Origin: Palsa-504 sp963834685
GTDB lineage: Bacteria; Actinomycetota; Actinomycetes; Streptosporangiales; Streptosporangiaceae
Assembly (NCBI GenBank): GCA_963834685.1
Contig: CAWICW010000020.1
Span: 233,549 to 297,548 of the forward strand
Direction of reading: 5' to 3'
Length of the DNA: 64,000 nt
Shown here: piece by piece, positions 55,462-64,000 of the stretch
How positions within the stretch are numbered: the first letter of the stretch is position 1
Layout: every line of letters begins with the position of its first letter
The notes under the pieces: model-generated
What the model was told of the DNA's origin: nothing
The model's input: the letters and a program-made list of their open reading frames with translations, nothing else
Database searches by the model: none
Made by a program: the position numbers and the translations under genes

Positions 55462-55640
55462 AGCCCCAGGATGCCAGGGCGCGCCGAAGTCCGGCAGCGC
55501 GTTCATCCAGGCGACCGCCGCCGAAGAAGCGTTCCTCCAGGCATCGCGACTCAGGTCTTCGGTCTGTTATCCGACGATATCCAGGCCAGATCTAACCGGC
55601 GCACCCCGTCGCGCTTGGTCAGGGGGAGCCCAGCGCAACC

Positions 55641-56162
55641 GTGATCCAGCCTCTATGCTCGTGGTCAAGATTCTCCTGCGGAAGCGGTGGCTTGATCGTG
55701 CAGTACTCCTGGCCGGGACCGGTGCCCCCGGGGCGGCGTCGGGGGACCATCACGTTGATACGCTGCGCACGGTGTAAGGGGCCGCTGTACCAGACCAAGC
55801 TGAAGGGTCAGCCGCGGCAGGAGGATCACGACCAGGGTTGCCAGGCGTTCATCAGGGCCATCCGGGTGGTGCGATACGCCGACGAACTAAAGCGTGCCGC
55901 ATCCAAACCGAACCAGGGAAGCTGGCGCCGCAACCGGCGGTGGCGGAAGTACATGCTCGACAGCGCCAAGAAACTGTCCGTAGCGGCGTGCGAACGTGAC
56001 CCGGTCGCTGCGGTCCGTGACCTTAGCGACCAGTATCAAGCTGAATGCCAAGCGCCCGGCACGCCAGCAGACACCACGCGAATGGCGGAGATGCTGATGA
56101 GGGCCTGTCGGCGGCTAGCTCTTGGGGAGGCTCCGGCGCCGATCGTCTCCGGCCCCGGATAG
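55641..56162 (+). CDS. Hypothetical basic protein with zinc-knuckle-like start
   Basis: The useful part begins about residue 36: TLIRCARCKGPLYQTKLKGQ with a CxxC pair, and GCQAFIRAIRVVRYADELKR, then a strongly basic stretch (WRRNRRWRKYMLDSAKKLSV) and a helical tail ending in VSGPG. The first about 35 codons look non-coding, so the real start may be near 55750. No family recognised. Likely small nucleic-acid-binding protein, but this is only suggested by charge and Cys. Confidence 0.4.
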   Translation: MIQPLCSWSRFSCGSGGLIVQYSWPGPVPPGRRRGTITLIRCARCKGPLYQTKLKGQPRQEDHDQGCQAFIRAIRVVRYADELKRAASKPNQGSWRRNRRWRKYMLDSAKKLSVAACERDPVAAVRDLSDQYQAECQAPGTPADTTRMAEMLMRACRRLALGEAPAPIVSGPG

Positions 56163-56199
56163 CGCTCCGAGGCCAGCCGCGAGATCAGGACCGGGTCTT

Positions 56200-57510
56200 C
56201 TAAAGAGCGTCCAGACCGAGCTGGCGGATGCGGGTGACCGCACCGCTGCGTGATGAGACCCCGAGCTTTCTGTAGAGCGAGTACGCCTGTGTCTTCGACG
56301 TCGGTCCAGCGCCATAGTGCTCCGCTGATGTTGCGTCCTTGAGCCATTCCATCCAGCGCAGCACGGTCTCGACGCGCCCGCCGGCCCAGACGGGTTGTGC
56401 CAGGTCCAGGACCAGGCGGGCTACCTGGTCGTGGTCGCCAGCCGCCTGGGCATGCTCGATCGCGGCCTCCGGCATGGCGTTCGCCTCATACCACGCGGCC
56501 GCCCGGACGTGAAGATCCTGGACCAGGTCGGGCTCTCGCCGCCGGAGTTCGGCCTGCAGCAACTCTCGGAACAAGTGGTGATACCGGTACCACTCACGGC
56601 GACGGTCCAGCGGGACCACCAGCAGATTCCGGCTCTCCATCTGCTCCAGGACCTGCCCTGATTCAGTCGCGCCCAAGATCGCGTCGCACAGCGATCCGCA
56701 CATCCGGTCCAGGATCGCGGTGCGGGTGAGGAACGACACCTCACTGTCCGAGACGCGGTCAAGGAGTTCAGAGCGCAGGTATTCGCCCATGAAATTGTCG
56801 TCGCCGGTGAAAGTGGAGCCGACCTCGCTTTGCCGTGTGCCGACCCTTATCGCCAGCGCGGCGATGTAGAGCCCGGTCGGCCATCCCTCGGTCCGCTGAA
56901 GGAGTTCGCTGGTGCTCGCCGCATCGGACGTCAGGCCTGCGCCTTCCAGCAGCCGGGATGCTTCCTCCAGGCTCATCGCCAGATCTTCGGCGCCAACCTC
57001 GACGATCCCTCCTTGAGCGCGCAGCCGTGCCGTCGGCAGAGACACTTTGGTGCGCGAAGCCAGCGCGAGCTGCCATCCAAGCGGGAGGTGCAGGGCAAGC
57101 TCGGCGATCGTTTTCAGGCATCCTTTGTTCGTGACCGCCTCGGTATGATCGAGCACCACGGTGACAGGCGGGTGCATCGGGGCGATGGCAGACACGAATC
57201 TGGGAACGACCGTGATACCGGCGCCCGACGAGGTCAGCGCCCAGAACACCGCAGGGTCGATAGGTTCGATCCGGTCCAGCGCAACCGCGAAGGCAGTCAG
57301 CAGAACGACAGGATCATTGTCTCGGTCGTCGCAGGAGATCCACGCCACGCGCGGCCAAACCCGTTCCGCCCACTGCGCCAGGACCGTCGTCTTGCCATAA
57401 CCGGGCGGGGCGACGACCGTGATGACCGGCGCTTGCACGGCGGCCAATCGGTCGACCAGCGCCGTCCGGACCACGATTCCCGGACGGGCCACTGGAGGGT
57501 GGAACATCAC
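56200..57510 (-). CDS. Internally deleted LAL-type LuxR regulator
   Basis: 436 residues, about half the usual 850-900. The ATPase part is intact: Walker A APPGYGKT (34-41), WISCDDRDNDPVVLLTAFAV, VTVVLDHTEAV and the arm region up to VLRWMEWLKDATSAEHYGA (about 385-403). Then the frame jumps directly to TSKTQAYSLYRKLGVSSRSG and ends AVTRIRQLGLDAL, the last helix of the LuxR DNA-binding domain. The TPR middle and the first helices of the HTH are missing, so DNA binding is unlikely. The fusion is in frame, so a protein could be made. Probably a dying gene; a dominant-negative or sensor-only role is possible. Confidence 0.8.
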   Translation of the reverse strand: MMFHPPVARPGIVVRTALVDRLAAVQAPVITVVAPPGYGKTTVLAQWAERVWPRVAWISCDDRDNDPVVLLTAFAVALDRIEPIDPAVFWALTSSGAGITVVPRFVSAIAPMHPPVTVVLDHTEAVTNKGCLKTIAELALHLPLGWQLALASRTKVSLPTARLRAQGGIVEVGAEDLAMSLEEASRLLEGAGLTSDAASTSELLQRTEGWPTGLYIAALAIRVGTRQSEVGSTFTGDDNFMGEYLRSELLDRVSDSEVSFLTRTAILDRMCGSLCDAILGATESGQVLEQMESRNLLVVPLDRRREWYRYHHLFRELLQAELRRREPDLVQDLHVRAAAWYEANAMPEAAIEHAQAAGDHDQVARLVLDLAQPVWAGGRVETVLRWMEWLKDATSAEHYGAGPTSKTQAYSLYRKLGVSSRSGAVTRIRQLGLDAL

Positions 57511-57555
57511 CGGCTATAGGCCGCGGCCCGCCCGTCACTGCCGACCGCGTGTCGC

Positions 57556-57864
57556 TCAACTGCCCAAGTCGATGATCGCCCTGCTCGCCACCTCGGGATG
57601 CCGCTCAAGCCAGCCGCGCGCGAACGGGCACAACGGCACGAGGGTCAGCCCCTCCCGCGCCGCCCGGTCGACAGCCGCGGTCACCAACCTGCCGCCGATG
57701 CCGCGGCCTTCCAGCTCGAACGGAACCTCGGTGTGGATCAGCACCAGTCGCCCCCCGCGGATACGGTAGACAAGCTCCGCGAGCCACCCGTCCGCGCGCA
57801 GCTCGAACCGGGACGCGTCCGTGTTGTCGATAACATCGGCGGAATCGCTCACCTGCTCAGGCAT
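57556..57864 (-). CDS. GNAT family N-acetyltransferase (short YjdJ-like)
   Basis: A 102-residue single-domain GNAT: SRFELRADGWLAELVYRIRG, then VLIHTEVPFELEGRGIGGRL (acetyl-CoA loop, with GRGIGG at about 62-67) and LVPLCPFARGWLERHPE. This small group includes YidJ/Yjd-type enzymes thought to act on small molecules or proteins. ATG 57864 overlaps by 8 nt the end of the small frame that precedes it, suggesting coupled translation. Confidence 0.88.
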   Translation of the reverse strand: MPEQVSDSADVIDNTDASRFELRADGWLAELVYRIRGGRLVLIHTEVPFELEGRGIGGRLVTAAVDRAAREGLTLVPLCPFARGWLERHPEVASRAIIDLGS

Positions 57865-57989
57865 TGCCCACCCTGCGCAAGGTGGCGACGGCATCGGGGG
57901 GCAGGGCCCAGCCCGGCATCGGCGGCTGGCCGGTCAGGGTGCCGACCAGAGTTCAGGCGCCCGTCTGCGGTTGTGGCGCTGACCGTCAT
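57857..57989 (-). pseudogene. Small gene with strong ribosome-binding site and apparent frameshift
   Basis: AAGGAGGCACCACC precedes ATG 57989, which gives MTVSATTADGRLNSGR. In another frame from about 57950 the sequence reads LVGTLTGQPPMPGWALPPDA then VATLRKVGNA and a TGA that overlaps the GNAT start (ATGCCTGA). The second stretch looks like real protein, the first frame after GR does not. A one- or two-base change near 57950 would join them into a peptide of about 45 residues. No family known; it could also be a programmed or sequencing shift. Confidence 0.35.
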
Positions 57990-58131
57990 GGTGGTGCCTC
58001 CTTCATCTCCGTCAGCCAGAAGTCGGGCGCTGGAGAACTCACCAGACCATTGTGCGCATCTCGACGGTCGCCAGGCCACGCCATGCGGGCCATGCTGCCC
58101 TGGGCACCGTCTTTTTGCGTATTCGGCCGGG

Positions 58132-59055
58132 TCAGGGTGTGGTGTAGATGACGGCCAGGTCATCGTCGGCGTGCCCGCTGGCGGCGGCCCGACGCCACCT
58201 CGGCAGCAGCGCGCTGGTCAGGGTGAGCTCGGCACCGCTGGCCCGTGCGGCCTGCACAGCGAGATCGGCGTCCTTGAGCGCGTGCTTGAGCGCGAACGCG
58301 GGGGTGAAGTCGCCGGCCAGCATGGTACGAGCCTTTTGCGCCGCGTATGGCGATCCGAGCGGTGTTGACTCCAGCAGGTCCACGATCACAGCGGGGTCCA
58401 TGTCGAGGTCGCGAGCGAAGGAGAGGGTTTCCGCCGTCATCTCGGTCAGGTTAGTGAGCCAGTTGTTGAGGACCAGCTTGGCTCGGGTTCCGTTGCCGGC
58501 CGGGCCGAGCCAGGTGGTGGCCCGGCCGAGCGCGGCGAACACCGGGGCGACGGTTTCCTGCATCCATTGCGGGCCGCTGGCCAGGATGGTCAGCTCCCCG
58601 GCCTGGGCTGGTCCCTGGCTGCCGGAGACCGGGGCGTCGAAGAAGTGCACTCCGTACCGGGCGGCGGTGTTGGCGAACCGTTGCGTCCACTCCAGTCCGA
58701 CGGTGGCCATCTGCACCCAGATCAAGCCGGGACCCGCGGCGGCCAGCCCGTCCGGCCCGCTCCACACCTGGTCGGTGGCGGGCCCGTCGGCCAGCATGGT
58801 GACCAGGATCCCGGCGCCCTTGACGGCTTCGGCCGGGCTGGCCGCCACGGTCGCGCCGTCCTTGACCAGGGCGACGGCGTGGCTGGCGGTCCGGTCCCAG
58901 GCTCGCACCTCGAAGTCGGCCCGGGCCAGGTTGGCGGCCATCGGGCCGCCCATCCGCCCGGTACCGAGAAACGCGATCACGTGGGTAGCTGTCCGCTGGC
59001 CGTGGCCGGGGTGACTTTTTGGTCCGAACGGACGCGCTGCGAGCTGGCTGGTCAT
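58132..59055 (-). CDS. NAD(P)-dependent 3-hydroxyisobutyrate dehydrogenase-like oxidoreductase
   Basis: A 307-residue beta-hydroxyacid dehydrogenase. VIAFLGTGRMGGPMAANLAR (about 26-45) is the dinucleotide fold, FFDAPVSGSQGPAQAGELTI (about 138-157) the substrate-binding block, and GNGTRAKLVLNNWLTNLTEM (about 187) carries the catalytic Lys. Related enzymes act on 3-hydroxyisobutyrate, tartronate semialdehyde or, in imine-reductase-like members, on imines. Start at 59055 is 1 nt after the stop of the aldo/keto reductase gene, so the two are cotranscribed. Confidence 0.92.
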   Translation of the reverse strand: MTSQLAARPFGPKSHPGHGQRTATHVIAFLGTGRMGGPMAANLARADFEVRAWDRTASHAVALVKDGATVAASPAEAVKGAGILVTMLADGPATDQVWSGPDGLAAAGPGLIWVQMATVGLEWTQRFANTAARYGVHFFDAPVSGSQGPAQAGELTILASGPQWMQETVAPVFAALGRATTWLGPAGNGTRAKLVLNNWLTNLTEMTAETLSFARDLDMDPAVIVDLLESTPLGSPYAAQKARTMLAGDFTPAFALKHALKDADLAVQAARASGAELTLTSALLPRWRRAAASGHADDDLAVIYTTP

Positions 59056-59056
59056 G

Positions 59057-60031
59057 TCACATGCCTTCCGGGGTAGGACCGCCAACCGGCACGGCGGCGG
59101 CCATGATGTGGTCGATCTCGGCCAGGTCAGCCTGGCTGAGGGCCAGGTCTACGGCGCCCAGGCTTTCGGCCAGGTGGACCGGGGTGCGGGCGCCGACGAT
59201 GGCGACCTGGACGGCCGGGTTGGCCAGCACCCAGGCCACGGCGAGCTGGGCGATGGTGGCGCCGCGGCGGGTCGCGAAGACGCGCAGCGCCGCGACGACC
59301 TGAAGGTTGCGGGCGAACCCTTCTCCGGTGAAGGCCGGGTGGTGCGACCGCCAGTCACCGGATCTGAAGGTGGTGGCTTCGGTGATGGCGCCGCCGAGCA
59401 GCCCGTGGGCCAGCGGCCCGTAGGCCAGCACGCCGATGTCATGCGCGGCGGCGTAGGGGAGCAGGTCGGCTTCGACGTCGCGGCGGAACAGGTGGTAGGG
59501 CGGCTGAACGGTCTCGACCGGCAGCACCTTGGAGAACTCCTCGATCTGCGCAGGGCTGTAGTTGGATACCCCCACGTGGCCGATCAGGCCCTCGCGCACC
59601 AGCTCGGCCATCCCGGCCGCCGTTTCGCGGATCGGCGTGGCCGGGTCTGGCCAGTGCACCTGGTACAGGTCGATGTAATCGGTGCCGAGCGCCTCCAGGC
59701 TGGCCTCGACGCCCTTGCGCAGCCAGGCCGGGCTGGCGTCGCGGACCACCCGGTCGCCGTCCATCCGCAGTCCGCCCTTGGTGGCGATGACCACCGATTC
59801 CCGGGCCGAACGCAGGTCGGCGGCCAGCGCCCGGCCGAGCAGCCGCTCGGCGCGGCCGAACCCGTAGGCCTGCGCAGTGTCGAAGAAGTTGATGCCCAGC
59901 GCCCTCGCGTGCTGGATCGCCTCGATGGCCGCCCGCTCGTCCACCGGGCCCCAGTCCCCGCCGAACTGCCAGGTGCCATACGCGAGCGGGGTCACCTCCA
60001 GACCCGTAGCTCCCAGCGTCACCGTCTGCAT
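59057..60031 (-). CDS. Aldo/keto reductase
   Basis: A 324-residue TIM-barrel NADPH oxidoreductase with all four catalytic residues: Asp and Tyr in NFFDTAQAYGFGRAE (about 49-63), Lys in VVIATKGGL (about 84) and His in DLYQVHWPDP (about 125). LIGHVGVSNYSPAQIEEFSK is the usual family block. GGGAGGCAGAA precedes ATG 60031. It lies 100 bp after the LAL regulator on the same strand and directly before the dehydrogenase, suggesting control by that regulator. Confidence 0.93.
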   Translation of the reverse strand: MQTVTLGATGLEVTPLAYGTWQFGGDWGPVDERAAIEAIQHARALGINFFDTAQAYGFGRAERLLGRALAADLRSARESVVIATKGGLRMDGDRVVRDASPAWLRKGVEASLEALGTDYIDLYQVHWPDPATPIRETAAGMAELVREGLIGHVGVSNYSPAQIEEFSKVLPVETVQPPYHLFRRDVEADLLPYAAAHDIGVLAYGPLAHGLLGGAITEATTFRSGDWRSHHPAFTGEGFARNLQVVAALRVFATRRGATIAQLAVAWVLANPAVQVAIVGARTPVHLAESLGAVDLALSQADLAEIDHIMAAAVPVGGPTPEGM

Positions 60032-60130
60032 TTCTGCCTCCCGCCGATTGGCTTGACTTCCAGATGGGACCAAGCCTCACCTCGGGCAGGGTGAGCCGGC
60101 GTCACACCGCCGGGTGATTCGCTCGCGCGG

Positions 60131-62809
60131 TCAGGGCCTGCGCGGGGAAGGTGCCAGCAGGCCCAGGGCGCGGGCCTGCTCCACCGCTTCGTGGCGCCGG
60201 TGCACGCCGAGCTTGTCGTACAGGTGACGCATGTGGGTCTTGACCGTGTTCACCGACAGGTAGAGCTGGTCGGCGATCTCGGGCGCGGACAGCTTGGTCG
60301 GCAGATAGCGCAGCACGCGGACCTCAGCCTGGCTGAGCGCCTCATGCAAGTGCTGAGGCTCATCCGGCCGCTGGACGGGCTTCCGGCCGGCCAGCACGTT
60401 CAGGATCTCGGCGATCAGGCCGGCGTGCGCGGTGCCGTGCCGGCGGTGGCGCTCGAGCAGCTCCGGTGCGGGATCAGCCAGGAACGGGTATAGCAGGCCT
60501 TCCGGGTTGGCCTCATCGAGGGCGCGCTCGAGGGCCCGCCTGGCGGCGCCCGCGTCGCCGAGGGCGTCGCGGGCGATCGCGTCGAGCAGGAAAGCCTGAA
60601 CGGCCCAAAGGTGGGCGTTCGTCAACGGAACGGAGCCCTCGATGACGGGCGCCAGCGCGACTATCGCCACTTCCGGATCGTCTTGGGCGAGCCGCAGCGC
60701 CGCCACCGCGATGCGTATCTCGCCGCTATCGCGCTCCGCCCCGTCCATCTCGGCCAGGACGTGCTCGACGCGCCGCATTTCACCCATCCGCACGAGCGCC
60801 TGCAGCCGGTGTGATTTCCCCCGCCTGGCCAGCGTGTGCTCCGTGACGAGCAACGCGCCCAGCCGCTCGGCCGTCCGGATGGCGGCCAGCGCCTCGGGAT
60901 ACCGGCCACGCGCCAGCTCGATCATCCCGCGGCCGTAGTGCAGCCTCATCCCGGCCGCCGGCTCGACCTCGACCCGGAGCGTGCGCTCGGCCCGCTCGAG
61001 CGACCGCTCCGCCTCCTCGAGCCGCCCTTGGGCGACCATGGCCACACCCAGCGCCAGGTAGGCGACGCCAGCGACCGGCTCCTCCGTCCAGCCATGCCGG
61101 CCGGCCAGCTCGATCGCCTGCATGCTCCGCTGCGCTCCCAGCGGGAACGACCGCCAGCTCACCAGCTGCGCCAAGTACGCCAGGCCAGTGACCTCCAGAT
61201 ACGGGCGGCCGAGCTGGCGCGCCAAGGCGATGCCGTCCTCGAGGTGTCGGTCGGCCTCCTCGAAGCGAGCCGTCCACAGCTCGGCGACGCCGAGGTCGAT
61301 CAACGCCAGCATCCGCAGGTCCCCGCCCAGCCCGAGCTCCGCCGGGCCGGCCGCCCTGGCGGCTGCCAGCAGCTGTTGCGCCTGCTCGGCCACGGCCGGG
61401 ACGTCCCCGCGCTGGCGGGCCAACCGCATGCGCATGAGGGCGAGGACCACCTGCGAGCGCCCACGCCGGTCCGCGGGCACCGGGTCCAGTGCCCGGGTGG
61501 CCAGGGTCAGGTACCGTTCGGCCTCCTCCAGCGACCCCCGGGCCAGCTCGTCCCCGGCCCTCCGTGCGGCCAGCTCCGCATCCGCCGCGATCACGCCGGC
61601 CGGGAATCGGGCCAGGAGCTCGTGCGCGGTGGCGCCCAGCCCGTTGAGCCCGAAGCCGACCCAGTGGTCCGACAGCAGGCGCGCGGCCAGGCCCCAGTCC
61701 GCGGCCGCCTGGGCGTGGCGGACCGCCTCGACCAGGTACCCGTGGTCCGCGTACCACCCGGCGGCCGCGGCGTGCAGCGCGGGCACTTCGGCCGGGGCGC
61801 TGCCCCGCAGCTCCAGCTGCAGCAGGTCGGCGAACAGCTGGTGATAGCGGAACCAGGACCGCCGCGCATCGGTCGCCGCCACGAACGTGTTCGCCCGCTC
61901 GAGCTGCTGCAAGATCCGTTCCCCGCCCGAACCCCCGGTCAGCAGGTCGGCCAGTTCGCCGTTCACTTGCTCCAGCACCGAGGTCCGCAACAGCAGCCGC
62001 CGGACCGGCTCGCTCTGCCGCTCCAGCACCTCGGCCATCAGGTACTCCGCCACCGTCCGCTCGCTGCCGGAGAACTCGGCCGCGAACCGGTCCGGATCGG
62101 GGTGCCCGGCCAGCGACAGCGCGGCCAGCCGCAACCCCGCCGCCCAGCCCTCCGTCCGCTCGTACAACGACCCGAGCGCTGGATCGGACAGCGCTATCCC
62201 GGCCGCCTCGAACAGCGCCCGTGCCTCCTCCGAGGTGAAGCGCAGGTCGGCCGCTCTGATCTCGGTCAGCTCCCCTTCCAGCCGCAACCGGTGCAGGCCC
62301 AGCCGCAGGTCATGGCGGGTGGCCAGCACGAACCGCAGCCCCGCGGGCGCGCGCATGAGCAGCAGCTCCAGCTGGCGCACCGCCTCGGCCGAGCGCAGCT
62401 CGTGTACGTCGTCGATCACCAGCCAGACGCGGTCCTCGAGCCCGCCAAGATCGGTCAGCAGCCGCTCGACGACCGCCCAGCCGTCCAGATCGGGAGCCGC
62501 GGTCAGGGGCCGGACCAGCTTTGACCCGGCGGCCGTGTCCCGCAGCGCGCCGAGCACGGACAGCCAGAACCGCTGCGGGTCGCGTTCTTGGCCCTGTACC
62601 GGCACCCACGCGGTCCGCTCCGCTAGGCCGCTCTCGCCGATCCAGGAGCGCAGCAGGAGCGTCTTCCCGCTTCCCGGCGGCGCCGACACCTCGGTCACGC
62701 GCCCGGCCACGCCGAGCAGTTCGAACAGCCCGGGCCGGGAGACGATCCCGTCCCGCGCCGCGGGAGCTGCCGGGGCATCGGCTGCCCCGGACCAGGTGGC
62801 AGGCCCCAC
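60131..62809 (-). CDS. LAL/MalT-type LuxR family transcriptional regulator
   Basis: An 892-residue regulator: Walker A APPGSGKTLLLRSWIGE (about 40-56), Walker B VWLVIDDVHELRSAE (about 125), a long TPR-like middle (about 380-800), and a LuxR helix-turn-helix (LSQAEVRVLRYLPTKLSAPE, then LSVNTVKTHMRHLYDKLGV) at the end. GTG 62809 is chosen because AAGGAGG lies 5-6 nt upstream; the frame opens at 62866. Divergent from the broken MFS gene. Candidate controller of the aldo/keto reductase pair downstream and of the MFS/small-protein genes upstream. Confidence 0.92.
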   Translation of the reverse strand: MGPATWSGAADAPAAPAARDGIVSRPGLFELLGVAGRVTEVSAPPGSGKTLLLRSWIGESGLAERTAWVPVQGQERDPQRFWLSVLGALRDTAAGSKLVRPLTAAPDLDGWAVVERLLTDLGGLEDRVWLVIDDVHELRSAEAVRQLELLLMRAPAGLRFVLATRHDLRLGLHRLRLEGELTEIRAADLRFTSEEARALFEAAGIALSDPALGSLYERTEGWAAGLRLAALSLAGHPDPDRFAAEFSGSERTVAEYLMAEVLERQSEPVRRLLLRTSVLEQVNGELADLLTGGSGGERILQQLERANTFVAATDARRSWFRYHQLFADLLQLELRGSAPAEVPALHAAAAGWYADHGYLVEAVRHAQAAADWGLAARLLSDHWVGFGLNGLGATAHELLARFPAGVIAADAELAARRAGDELARGSLEEAERYLTLATRALDPVPADRRGRSQVVLALMRMRLARQRGDVPAVAEQAQQLLAAARAAGPAELGLGGDLRMLALIDLGVAELWTARFEEADRHLEDGIALARQLGRPYLEVTGLAYLAQLVSWRSFPLGAQRSMQAIELAGRHGWTEEPVAGVAYLALGVAMVAQGRLEEAERSLERAERTLRVEVEPAAGMRLHYGRGMIELARGRYPEALAAIRTAERLGALLVTEHTLARRGKSHRLQALVRMGEMRRVEHVLAEMDGAERDSGEIRIAVAALRLAQDDPEVAIVALAPVIEGSVPLTNAHLWAVQAFLLDAIARDALGDAGAARRALERALDEANPEGLLYPFLADPAPELLERHRRHGTAHAGLIAEILNVLAGRKPVQRPDEPQHLHEALSQAEVRVLRYLPTKLSAPEIADQLYLSVNTVKTHMRHLYDKLGVHRRHEAVEQARALGLLAPSPRRP

Positions 62810-62946
62810 CGCGCCCTCCTTGACCGGCCCCGCCCTTACCCTACGCCGCCTCCGGTCGCGAATCACCCCGCCGTGTGACGCCTGCTCACCCCGCCCGGCG
62901 TGAGGCTGGCCGCGGCCGCATAGAGCAAGACGGACTGGAGCCCCAG

Positions 62947-63851
62947 ATGAGTACTACCATCACGCACCCCGAATCAGCCTGGGACGAGCGGCTCGATGAG
63001 ACGCTGGCCGCCGAACTCAGAAGGCGGGCCAGCCGGCGCCGGGCCGCGTTCTGGCTGCTGGCGTTCGTGTTCGCCGCCACCATGCTCGGCACCACCCTGC
63101 CGACCCCGCTGTATGTGATCTACCAGGCCCGGTGGCATTTCGCGGCCGCCGTCGTCACGCTGATCTTCGCCGTCTATGCCGCTGGGGTCCTGGCCGCCCT
63201 GCTACTGGCGGGCCGGTCCTCGGACCAGGCCGGACGCAAACCGGTGCTGGCCGTGGCCCTCGGTGCCAGCGCGCTGAGCACGGTCGTGTTCATCCTCGCC
63301 CCCGACGTGGGAGTGCTCCTGGCCGGCCGGATCCTGTCCGGGCTGTCCGCCGGCCTCGTGACCGGTACGGCCACGGCCGCGCTCACCGACACGCCGTTCA
63401 GGGTGGCGCCGTGTTCCTGATCTTCGCGGTGGGGACCCTTACCCAGCTCCTGACGTCCCGGTTCAGCAGCCGCTGGGTCGTGCTGGCCGGCCTGGGGCTG
63501 TTCCTGGTCGGCCTGGGCCTGATCGTCGCCGCCCTCGCCCAGGCCGGGGTCACCCTCTTCCTGGCCGGGACGGTGGTAGCGGGGGTCGCCGTGGGCGCCG
63601 TGTTCATGGGCAGCCTGGCCACGGCCAACCGTCTCGCCCCGCCCGGGCGCCGCGGCCAGGCCGTCTCCGCCTACTTCGTGGCGTGCTACTGCGGCCTGGT
63701 CATCCCGGTGATCGGCGTCGGGGCGGCCTCGCAGTTCATCGGCGACTTCCCGGCCGTGCTCGCCCTGTCCATCCTGCTGGCCGTCCTGTGCATCCTCGCC
63801 CTGGCTGGCATCGCACGGGCGCTCGCGTCGGACCCGGAGGCGAGCCGATGA
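62947..63851 (+). pseudogene. MFS transporter with internal deletion and frameshift
   Basis: ATG 62947 starts MSTTITHPESAWDERLDETL; helices 1 to 4 follow, including AGRSSDQAGRKPVLAVALGA, the loop 2-3 signature of MFS, and GRILSGLSAGLVTGTATAAL. At about 63400 the first frame ends (TDTPFRVAPCS, stop at 63418) while the next frame continues VFLIFAVGTLTQLLTSRFSS and helices 8-12 to ALASDPEASR. About 130-150 residues in the middle (helices 5-7) are absent. Both remaining halves are well preserved, so the loss is recent. Not expected to transport. Confidence 0.8.
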
Positions 63852-64000
63852 CCGGCCAGCAGCGCGACCGCAAGCCACCGGCGAGCGATGAGGCGAACTA
63901 CGAGATCCGGCTCCGCGGCCACCTGGGCGCGACCATGCGGCGCGCGTTTCCGGCCCTGGCCGCCGAGATACAGGGCCCGGACACGCTGCTGCGCGGCGCC
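63848..64000 (+). CDS. Start of a small protein related to the one at 20380 (cut by window end)
   Basis: ATG 63848 overlaps the transporter stop by 4 nt. The visible 51 codons give a polar start (MTGQQRDRKPPASDEA) and then NYEIRLRGHLGATMRRAFPA and AAEIQGPDTLLRGA, which aligns with YEVTFSGQAGRTLRAQFDDC and TTGPDTTTLRAELP in the small gene at 20380. The missing part probably holds the LPDQAAL block. Function unknown; both copies sit near LAL regulators. Confidence 0.7.
   Translation, partial: MTGQQRDRKPPASDEANYEIRLRGHLGATMRRAFPALAAEIQGPDTLLRGA

Overview
The window is about 70 percent G+C, with many GTG starts, short or 4-nt gene overlaps, a mycothiol-enzyme-like protein (TIGR03084), three LAL/MalT-type LuxR regulators, SHOCT and DUF1707 proteins and a VapBC pair. 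All of this points to the chromosome of a high-GC actinomycete. Genus cannot be fixed from the sequence alone. No transposase, integrase, phage gene or CRISPR array was seen.

Region 1 (0.3-14.2 kb) is catabolic. A divergent acyl-CoA synthetase faces a run of acyl-CoA dehydrogenases, the two subunits of a biotin-dependent acyl-CoA carboxylase, a TIGR03084 protein and an AtuA-like protein; an enoyl-CoA hydratase and a third dehydrogenase follow. The set resembles the acyclic-terpene/leucine (Atu/Liu) logic: activate, desaturate, carboxylate, hydrate, cleave. A remnant of a second ligase lies inside the run, and a DUF1707 protein closes it.

Region 2 (14.3-34.4 kb) is accessory and partly decayed. 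It starts at an intact tRNA-Val(TAC) and includes a second acyl-CoA ligase, an acetate-type transporter, a LAL regulator, an SMP-30 protein, a STAS protein and a phosphoesterase. It also holds a tRNA-Val relic at 25.87 kb, a kinase-like gene lacking catalytic residues between two perfect 43-bp inverted repeats, several gene fragments (alpha/beta hydrolase, rhomboid, KdpD-type kinase, LysR, PLP enzyme) and a VapBC pair.

Region 3 (35-44.6 kb) holds small membrane and stress-type proteins, a TetR regulator next to a clear palindromic operator, an aquaporin, a broken Asp-box/SPD-2-type gene and a 1094-residue Asp-box protein of unknown role.

Region 4 (44.6-49.8 kb) is a compact cassette: an amidohydrolase divergent from an XRE-cupin regulator, flavin-type oxidoreductase, DUF885 zinc hydrolase and TIGR04076 protein, the last three overlapping by 4 nt. 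It looks like an inducible degradation pathway for an unknown amide or peptide-like compound.

Region 5 (50-64 kb) has a potassium channel, methyltransferase, a glycosyltransferase/phosphotransferase pair, an internally deleted LAL regulator, GNAT, two oxidoreductases, a full LAL regulator, an internally deleted MFS transporter, and the start of a small protein related to one at 20.4 kb. A recurring theme is genes that keep both ends but have lost the middle.
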